DNA of 64,000 nt from KK5 sp034043675. Its GTDB lineage: Bacteria; Pseudomonadota; Gammaproteobacteria; Burkholderiales; Burkholderiaceae_C. A program made the position numbers and the translations under genes. Where the stretch lies: positions 372,001 to 436,000 of the forward strand of contig NZ_JAXCLA010000007.1 of the NCBI RefSeq assembly GCF_034043675.1. Direction: 5' to 3'. The notes below the pieces were generated by a model. It was not told the origin of the DNA, did not search any database, and was given only the letters and a program-made list of their open reading frames with translations. Shown in pieces: positions 57,936 to 64,000 of this stretch (position 1 is the first letter of the stretch; every line of letters begins with the position of its first letter).

Positions 57936-60900
57936 ATGCGTGTCCTTCTTTGCTCGCTGCGCAGCATCGTGTTTGCTGCCTTCATCGGCTCTCTGGGACT
58001 GGTGACCACGGCGCGCGCTGCGGACTACATTGCCACCTGGCGTTTGGTCTCCACCAGCAACGCGCCGACCTGGCGGGAGTGGAGTGCGATGACGTGGGTG
58101 GACTCGCTCAATAAGGCCGTGCTATGGGGCGGAGCAGGGGGGGGCGCCTATCTCAACGATATTTGGGCATTCGATCCGCTGGCCAAATCTTGGACGGTAC
58201 TTGATCCAAACGATAGTTGCGGCGGCAATACCTCATTTAATCGGCCAAATGGGTCCGACGAAAGTGGCGTCGTCTTCGACCCCATAAACAACTATTTCTG
58301 GCTTTGGAATGGCGGGCGCGGGTATTCATGCGAAAGCCAGCCAGGTTTTGTGCGGTCCGCTGGTGCTGGCACGGCGGCAAAAAACGTTGTGGATCCCACG
58401 CTGCCTGCGACGACTGATGATTTCTACAAGGATTGGATTGTACGAAATTCCGGGAGCGGCACTGCCGTGGTCCTGTCGTATAACGCCAGCCTCAAGACAC
58501 TCAAACTGGACAACGATATCGGCATTGTCGCGGGTTCGGCATATTCGATCTACGCGGACTTCGGCAGCGGCACTTGGGCGTACGACCTGTCGACGGGACA
58601 GTACAGCAAACTGATGCAGCGTCACTGGGGCTATACCGGCTTGGCGCCGACCGAACGACGGAGTCCGGGCTTTGCCGCGGATGGCATCAATGCATATATG
58701 TTTGGCGGGGCCAGCGACGACAACGCCTTGTTCCGCTTGGATTTTGCTGGGAAAAACTTCCAGCTTGCCATTCCCGCGGGTCAAGGGACTTCGCCGCCCG
58801 CTCGCGGTCAAATTGAAAACCAGTTCGTCTACGATTCCATCAATCGACGCTTCGTACTTTTCGGCGGGTTGTGCTACGACCGAAATTCCGTGCGTTGTAC
58901 CAATGGCGACAATATCGACGACACCTGGCTTTACGATCCAGCGGTTAATACTTGGACGGCGGTCACTGCGGCCGTGCATCCCAGTGGGCGCAATCAGGCG
59001 CAGATGTATTTCGATTCCAAGAACGGCGTGGTCGTCCTGTTCGGTGGCGTGTCATCAGCAGGCACCTTGTTGGACGATGTCTGGACCTTTGATACGCAAA
59101 CATTGTCGTGGACGCAGCAGCAGGTTCCTGCGACCAATCCCGGGAATGTCAGTCTGGCACTGACGACTTTCGCGCCGAGCACTGGCTGCGGCTATTCTGT
59201 CTATGGGGAGTCCAGGGGCGCTGCGATTTTCGGCGTATGGGAGCTTTGCCTGCGCCTGAACTCTGCTCCGACGGCAGTGATTTCGCTACCATCGGGCGTG
59301 CAGGCGGGGATTTTCAGCAGCTTTTCCGCCTCCAGCAGTACCGATGCCGAGAACAATATCGCGAGCTATGCCTGGGACTTCGGCGATGGCACGACGGCGC
59401 TTGGATCTTCTGCGACGAAGGTTTATGCGAGCGCGGGCACATATACAGTCACGCTGACGGTGACCGACTCGCTGGGCGCGGTATCCACGACAAGCGGCCA
59501 AGTCGTGGTTTCGCCAGCTGCCTATTCGCCTCCGATCGCGAGTTTTAACGTGCAGCCCGCAATGGGATCTGCCGGGACTGCAGCACAGTTTTCCGCCGCG
59601 TCAAGTAGCTCGCCCAATGGGGCCATCGCGTCGTACGCCTGGGACTTCGGTGACGGCACTTCTGCAAGCGGCATCAGCGTCAGCAAGATATATCCTTATC
59701 TCGGCACGTACAAGGTTACCTTGACTGTGACCGATAACCGTGGTCTGAGCGCCGTCCAATCGGTGCCATTTGCGGTTCAGGCGCCCGCGGGCGTCGCGAC
59801 CAATGTGGCCTTGGCCGCCAACGGTGGCGTCGCCTCTGCCTCAAGCGTCTATGACACGCGCTATCCGGTGGCTGCGGTCAACAACGGTGATCGCCGCGGG
59901 CTGAACTGGAATGCGGGCGGCGGATGGAATGACGGCACCAAAGGTATTTATCCGGATTGGGTCCAGATCGATTTCAACGGTACGCAGACGATCAGCGAAA
60001 TTGATGTCTTCACCTTGCAGGACAACACCGCGTCACCGTCGGTGCCGACCTTGGATATGACCTTCAGTACCTATGGCGTCACGCAGTACGAGGTGCAATA
60101 TTGGGACGGCGCTAACTGGGTCGATGTGCAAGGCGGGAATGTCACCGGCAATAACAAGGTGTGGCGGCAATTCACCTTTCCGCCGGTGAATACGCCGCGC
60201 ATCCGGGTCCTTGTCAGCAATGCGTTGAATAATTTCTCGCGTATCGTCGAGGTCGAAGCCTGGACGCCGGGGAGCGGCGCGAATCAGGCACCGGTGGCGG
60301 CTATCAGCGGCCCGGCGAGCGGGCTGGTGGGAGCCAACCTGAGCTTCTCCGGCGCGGGGAGTACCGATGCGGAAGGCGCGATCGCGAGCTATGCGTGGAC
60401 CTTCGGGGATGGCACCAGCGCCAGCGGCGTGTCGGTCACGAAGAGCTATGCAGCGGCGGGCAGCTACACGGTGACCTTGACGGTGACCGACGCGGCGGGC
60501 CTGAGCAGCAGCAAGATGCAAACGGTGGTGATCACGGTGGCCGGGAGTGTGGCCATCAACGTTGCGGCCTCCGCCAACGGTGGGGTGGCAACGGCGTCCA
60601 GCGTGTTCGATTCCAACTATCCTGCGAGTGCTGTGAACAACGGTGATCGGCGCGGGTTGAACTGGGGCGCCGGAGGGGCTTGGGCGGATGGCACGGCGGG
60701 GGTCTACCCGGACTGGGTGCAGATCGACTTCAACGGCGCACAGACGATCAGCGAGATCGATGTGTTCACCTTGCAGGACAACTCGTCATCACCGTCGGTG
60801 CCGACGCTGGCGATGACCTTCAGCAACTACGGCATCACGGATTTCAGCGTTCAGTACTGGAATGGTGCGGCCTGGGTGGCGGTGCCTGGCGGCAACGTCA

Positions 60901-62318
60901 CCGGCAACAACAAGGTGTGGCGTCAGTTCAGCTTTGCCCCCATCACGACGCAGCGCATCCGTGTTCAGGTGAACAACTCGGCCTACTACCTCTCGCGCAT
61001 CGCCGAGGTGGAGGCGTGGACGCCGGGGAGCATGGCGAACCAGGCGCCGGTGGCGGCCATCAGCGGTCCGACGAGCGGGCAGGTGGGAGCCAGCCTGAGC
61101 TTCTCAGGCGCGGGGAGTACCGATGCGGAAGGCGCGATCGCGAGCTATGCGTGGACCTTCGGAGACGGCACCAGCGCCAGCGGCGTGTCGGTCACGAAGA
61201 GCTATACCGCGGCGGGCAACTACACGGTGACCCTGACGGTGACCGATGCGGCTGGCTTGAGCAACAGCAAGACACAGGCGGTGGCGATCACGGCGCCCAC
61301 GAATCAGGCACCGGTGGCCAATATCAGCGGCCCGACAAGCGGGCAGGTGGGAGCCAGCCTGAGCTTCTCCGGCGCGGGGAGTACCGATGCGGAAGGCGCG
61401 ATCGCGAGCTATGCGTGGACATTCGGAGACGGCACCAGCGCCAGCGGCGTGTCGGTCACGAAGAGCTATGCCGCGGCGGGTAACTACACGGTGACCCTGA
61501 CGGTGACCGATGCGGCTGGCCTGAGCAACAGCAAGACACAGGCGGTGGCGATCACGGCGCCGACGAATCAGGCGCCGGTGGCGGCTATCAGCGGCCCGGC
61601 GAGCGGGCTGGTGGGAGCCAACCTGAGCTTCTCAGGCGCGGGGAGTACCGATGCGGAAGGCGCGATCGCGAGCTATGCGTGGACCTTCGGGGATGGCACC
61701 AGCGCCAGCGGCGTGTCGGTCACGAAGAGCTATGCAGCGGCGGGCAGCTACACGGTGACCTTGACGGTGACCGACGCGGCGGGCCTGAGCAGCAGCAAGA
61801 TGCAAACGGTGGTGATCACGGTGGCCGGGAGTGTGGCCATCAACGTTGCGGCCTCCGCCAACGGTGGGGTGGCAACGGCGTCCAGCGTGTTCGATTCCAA
61901 CTATCCTGCGAGTGCTGTGAACAACGGTGATCGGCGCGGGTTGAACTGGGGCGCCGGAGGGGCTTGGGCGGATGGCACGGCGGGGGTCTACCCGGACTGG
62001 GTGCAGATCGACTTCAACGGCGCACAGACGATCAGCGAGATCGATGTGTTCACCTTGCAGGACAACTCGTCATCACCGTCGGTGCCGACGCTGGCGATGA
62101 CCTTCAGCAACTACGGCATCACGGATTTCAGCGTTCAGTACTGGAATGGTGCGGCCTGGGTGGCGGTGCCTGGCGGCAACGTCACCGGCAACAACAAGGT
62201 GTGGCGTCAGTTCAGCTTCGCCCCCATCACGACGCAGCGCATCCGCGTTCAGGTGAACAGCTCGGCCTACTACCTCTCGCGCATCGTCGAGGTGGAGGCG
62301 TGGACAGCGCCCCAATGA
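57936..62318 (+). CDS. Secreted kelch/PKD/discoidin-like repeat protein
   Basis: A 1460-residue exported protein. Signal peptide (about 1-28, ending TTARA-AD), then a kelch/galactose-oxidase-like propeller (about 30-440; recurring WAFDP, WLYDP, WTFDTQTLSW and LFGG motifs). After that come PKD domains with YAWDFGDG or YAWTFGDG (about 442-527, 530-617, 784-870, 1035-1121, 1123-1209, 1210-1299) and three F5/8-type-C (discoidin-like) domains (about 619-783, 871-1034, 1299-1460) containing YPDWVQIDFNG, VFTLQDN and VWRQF. Discoidin and PKD domains commonly bind sugars or act as spacers, so an EPS-binding matrix adhesin is likely. There is no PEP-CTERM or other C-terminal anchor. The C-terminal half carries near-identical duplications. 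Confidence 0.88.
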   Translation: MRVLLCSLRSIVFAAFIGSLGLVTTARAADYIATWRLVSTSNAPTWREWSAMTWVDSLNKAVLWGGAGGGAYLNDIWAFDPLAKSWTVLDPNDSCGGNTSFNRPNGSDESGVVFDPINNYFWLWNGGRGYSCESQPGFVRSAGAGTAAKNVVDPTLPATTDDFYKDWIVRNSGSGTAVVLSYNASLKTLKLDNDIGIVAGSAYSIYADFGSGTWAYDLSTGQYSKLMQRHWGYTGLAPTERRSPGFAADGINAYMFGGASDDNALFRLDFAGKNFQLAIPAGQGTSPPARGQIENQFVYDSINRRFVLFGGLCYDRNSVRCTNGDNIDDTWLYDPAVNTWTAVTAAVHPSGRNQAQMYFDSKNGVVVLFGGVSSAGTLLDDVWTFDTQTLSWTQQQVPATNPGNVSLALTTFAPSTGCGYSVYGESRGAAIFGVWELCLRLNSAPTAVISLPSGVQAGIFSSFSASSSTDAENNIASYAWDFGDGTTALGSSATKVYASAGTYTVTLTVTDSLGAVSTTSGQVVVSPAAYSPPIASFNVQPAMGSAGTAAQFSAASSSSPNGAIASYAWDFGDGTSASGISVSKIYPYLGTYKVTLTVTDNRGLSAVQSVPFAVQAPAGVATNVALAANGGVASASSVYDTRYPVAAVNNGDRRGLNWNAGGGWNDGTKGIYPDWVQIDFNGTQTISEIDVFTLQDNTASPSVPTLDMTFSTYGVTQYEVQYWDGANWVDVQGGNVTGNNKVWRQFTFPPVNTPRIRVLVSNALNNFSRIVEVEAWTPGSGANQAPVAAISGPASGLVGANLSFSGAGSTDAEGAIASYAWTFGDGTSASGVSVTKSYAAAGSYTVTLTVTDAAGLSSSKMQTVVITVAGSVAINVAASANGGVATASSVFDSNYPASAVNNGDRRGLNWGAGGAWADGTAGVYPDWVQIDFNGAQTISEIDVFTLQDNSSSPSVPTLAMTFSNYGITDFSVQYWNGAAWVAVPGGNVTGNNKVWRQFSFAPITTQRIRVQVNNSAYYLSRIAEVEAWTPGSMANQAPVAAISGPTSGQVGASLSFSGAGSTDAEGAIASYAWTFGDGTSASGVSVTKSYTAAGNYTVTLTVTDAAGLSNSKTQAVAITAPTNQAPVANISGPTSGQVGASLSFSGAGSTDAEGAIASYAWTFGDGTSASGVSVTKSYAAAGNYTVTLTVTDAAGLSNSKTQAVAITAPTNQAPVAAISGPASGLVGANLSFSGAGSTDAEGAIASYAWTFGDGTSASGVSVTKSYAAAGSYTVTLTVTDAAGLSSSKMQTVVITVAGSVAINVAASANGGVATASSVFDSNYPASAVNNGDRRGLNWGAGGAWADGTAGVYPDWVQIDFNGAQTISEIDVFTLQDNSSSPSVPTLAMTFSNYGITDFSVQYWNGAAWVAVPGGNVTGNNKVWRQFSFAPITTQRIRVQVNSSAYYLSRIVEVEAWTAPQ
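60288..61021 (+). repeat. Long near-identical intragenic repeat, copy A
   Basis: About 734 bp encoding one PKD and one discoidin-like domain. It is repeated at 61572-62305 with a fixed offset of 1284 bp; I counted only about six mismatches by eye, mostly near the ends. Such high identity implies a recent duplication or ongoing gene conversion. Confidence 0.9.
61022..61813 (+). repeat. Three 264-bp PKD-coding tandem units
   Basis: Three consecutive units of 264 bp (88 codons each), starting at about 61022, 61286 and 61550, each encode one PKD domain. Alignment of the GGAGCC and TTCGGxGAxGGCACC sequences shows exact 264-bp spacing. Differences between units are few. The third unit overlaps the start of long repeat copy B. 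Confidence 0.85.
61572..62305 (+). repeat. Long near-identical intragenic repeat, copy B
   Basis: Second copy of the 734-bp PKD-plus-discoidin segment, offset 1284 bp from copy A. It ends 14 bp before the stop codon, so the protein ends directly after the last discoidin-like domain. Confidence 0.9.
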
Positions 62319-62389
62319 CGCGGACGGCGCCCTGATCTTCAAGGCGTCGCTCAGGCCATGCTGGTAGTTCTGCCCGGCGTGGCCGAGGC

Positions 62390-64000
62390 TCACGCGAAAC
62401 GGTAGTCCGGTGCGTGCTGGCGCAGCCACTGCTCCAGCATCATCAGGATCCACACCATTTCGCCGTAGAAGCCGGCGTGCTCCTTGAGTCGTTGCGTCAG
62501 CAGGCTGTCCACGAACTCGGTACGCACCAAGCCGCGCTCCGCCACGCCGCGCAGTGACTCCGCGGCCAATGCGTTCAGCGCCGCGTCCTTCACGGCCCAT
62601 GGGCCGAAGGGCAGACCGAAGCCGTGCTTCTTCTTCGTCAGGATCTCGTCTGGCAGGAAGCCGCGCAGCGCCTCCTTGAAAAACCAGCGCAACTTCAGGC
62701 CCTTGAGCTTGTAGCTGGTAGGTAGCTTCAGTGAAAAATCCAGCAGTCGCGTGTCGAGCAAGGGGAAGCTGACATCCACGCCTGCCAGGCCCGCAGTGCC
62801 CATGACCTTGGGCAGGTCGTTCTCGGCCAGCGTATAGCGCCAATCGAAGGCCAGCATCTGGTTGATGAGGCTCGCGCTTTGAGGTCCAGCAAGCCAGGCC
62901 GCGCGCTGGTGGTCGCGCGGTGCGTTCGCATTGACGGCTGCCAAGAAGGCGGGCGTGAATATTTCGGCGAGTCCTAGGCGGTCCAGCAGGTTGTAGCTTT
63001 GCATTCGGTCGGGCATTGGCACGCGAGCCTGGTGGATGTAGCTCGCTCCCTTTTTCAGCAACGGGATATTGGCGACCAGCGGGTTCAACAGCAGCGGGTC
63101 ACCAATGGCGCGCAGTGCGGCGGGCACGCGGTAATAGATGTCGAACACGCTTTCCTTGGCGTAGCGCGTGTTGCCGCCGAACAGTTCGTCACCGCCGTCG
63201 CCCGCTAGCAAGCGCGTATAGCCATCGGCGCGGGCTTTGCTGGCGCAGTAGAAGGCGGGCACTGCGGATGAGTTACCGAAGGGCTGGTCATAGTACGCGG
63301 CCACGTCGGGGATGGCCTTCACGAGGTCGGCGGGCGTCACGTAGTACTCGTGATGGTCTGCGCCGTAGGCCTTGGCGGCGATGCGCGCGTACTCCATCTC
63401 GTCGTAGCCCTCGGCCTCGAAGCCGATGGAGTAGCTGGCGGGCGGCTGGCCGGTGGCCTCGCGCAACAGCCCGCAGATGGTGGAGCTGTCGGTACCGCCG
63501 CTGAGGAAGCAGGCGGTCTGGCCGTCACTCGAGATGCGCTCACGCACGGCAGAACGCAGGATGCTTCGAAACTCGTCGCGCAACTCAGTGAAGTTGGGTC
63601 GGATTTGTTCGTCGAAGCGCGGCGTCCAATAGGGCGCAACGGTCAGCTTGCCGTTCTCGAACAGCGCGTAGTGCGCGGGCGGCAGGCGGTGGATACCCGC
63701 GTAGATGGTGCGCGGCGACGGGATGCAGTGGTGGAACAGGTAGTCGAAGACGGCTTGTGGGTCGATGTCGCGTGTGCCTAGGCGCCGCGCCAATACGTCG
63801 GCGCGCGTTGCGTAGTGCATGCGGCCGTCATGCACCGCGTAGCAGAGGCTGTGGGTGGCAAAGCGGTCCACGGCCAGATAAGTGCCGCCGCCAGGCAGGT
63901 CGAGCGCGACCGCGAACTCGCCGCCGAGGTCGGCTGCGCAGTTGGCACCGCGTGTTGCGTAGGCCTGTTGCCATCCGGTCAATGCGTCAGCGACAGGTGC
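62390..64000 (-). CDS. asnB: Asparagine-synthase-like amidotransferase (partial, N-terminus missing)
   Basis: A second class II amidotransferase, cut by the right window edge; at least 536 C-terminal residues are visible. The glutaminase part shows LGGEFAVALDLPG, and the synthetase domain has the ATP motif SGGTDSSTICGLL, LLAGDGGDELFGGN and SFPLLDTRLLDFSLKLP, ending with KHGFGLPFGPWAVK and a helical tail. The catalytic Cys2 and the first roughly 60-70 residues lie beyond the window. The frame remains open through the edge, so the TTG near 63982 is not taken as the start. It is convergent with the kelch/PKD gene and clearly different from the XrtA amidotransferase at 40375. Confidence 0.88.
   Translation of the reverse strand, partial: APVADALTGWQQAYATRGANCAADLGGEFAVALDLPGGGTYLAVDRFATHSLCYAVHDGRMHYATRADVLARRLGTRDIDPQAVFDYLFHHCIPSPRTIYAGIHRLPPAHYALFENGKLTVAPYWTPRFDEQIRPNFTELRDEFRSILRSAVRERISSDGQTACFLSGGTDSSTICGLLREATGQPPASYSIGFEAEGYDEMEYARIAAKAYGADHHEYYVTPADLVKAIPDVAAYYDQPFGNSSAVPAFYCASKARADGYTRLLAGDGGDELFGGNTRYAKESVFDIYYRVPAALRAIGDPLLLNPLVANIPLLKKGASYIHQARVPMPDRMQSYNLLDRLGLAEIFTPAFLAAVNANAPRDHQRAAWLAGPQSASLINQMLAFDWRYTLAENDLPKVMGTAGLAGVDVSFPLLDTRLLDFSLKLPTSYKLKGLKLRWFFKEALRGFLPDEILTKKKHGFGLPFGPWAVKDAALNALAAESLRGVAERGLVRTEFVDSLLTQRLKEHAGFYGEMVWILMMLEQWLRQHAPDYRFA

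Noticed and set aside
59790..62305. A CRISPR array in the repeated region
   Set aside because: Repeats are 264 and 734 bp long, lie in frame in a gene and encode protein domains; there are no short repeats with unique spacers.
57936..62318. PEP-CTERM tail on the kelch/PKD protein
   Set aside because: The last residues (EVEAWTAPQ) contain no VPEP motif, no hydrophobic helix and no basic tail.
1..64000. tRNA or rRNA genes, insertion sequences or integrase genes
   Set aside because: I looked for characteristic tRNA arms, transposase motifs and terminal inverted repeats and saw none; a tRNAscan and an IS search would be needed to exclude them fully.

Overview
The window is high-GC DNA with dense, overlapping genes, and it reads as a betaproteobacterium of the order Burkholderiales (Rubrivivax/Leptothrix/Roseateles-like). 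This rests on the cysB-cbiX-lptG-lptF / pepA-holC housekeeping block and on a full XrtA (exosortase A)/PEP-CTERM exopolysaccharide locus of the kind found in floc- and biofilm-forming betaproteobacteria. Organism and family assignments come from reading the translations; no database was searched.

Layout. 1-4796: housekeeping genes (start of a CysB-type regulator, CbiX, LptG and LptF leftwards; leucyl aminopeptidase and HolC rightwards). 4998-6187: periplasmic branched-chain amino-acid-type binding protein with an intrinsic terminator. 6188-6615: non-coding leader with strong hairpins. 6616-16097: XrtA-type priming sugar transferase, sensor kinase PrsK, sigma-54 activator PrsR, TPR lipoprotein PrsT, a trypsin-like protease and an exosortase-associated acyltransferase. 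16218-18992: a second PrsT on the minus strand. 19352-20170: a PEP-CTERM protein (flocculation PepA type) behind a recognisable -24/-12 promoter. 20232-21229: about 1 kb with no convincing gene. 21230-22111: an orphan ThiF/E1-like protein.

22412-36668 is the core EPS operon: export lipoprotein, chain-length protein, tyrosine autokinase with a (Tyr-Gly)8 tail, outer-membrane protein, ATPase, WecB, deacetylase, FemAB protein, glycosyltransferase, exosortase A/EpsI, TviB-type dehydrogenase and a second glycosyltransferase. 36743-40151 (minus) is an inserted GtrA-GtrB-GT-C cassette. 40375-57658 is a second, tightly coupled operon: XrtA amidotransferase, AlgD-type dehydrogenase, three glycosyltransferases, O-ligase, deacetylase, flippase, WbpB/WbpD/WbpE and two SGNH acyltransferases. 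57936-62318 encodes a 1460-residue secreted kelch/PKD/discoidin-like protein with recent internal duplications. 62390-64000 (minus) is a second asparagine-synthase-like gene cut by the window edge.

Working model (inference). The sugar transferase starts the repeat unit on undecaprenyl phosphate, the glycosyltransferases extend it, the flippase and O-ligase/polymerase move and join it, and the Wzz/kinase/export proteins pass it out. TviB, WbpB, WbpE and WbpD could together make a UDP-2,3-diacetamido-uronic acid, with WecB or a relative acting as 2-epimerase. The AlgD-like enzyme could supply GDP-mannuronate. PrsK/PrsR with sigma-54 would switch on PEP-CTERM proteins, which exosortase A then processes at the cell envelope.
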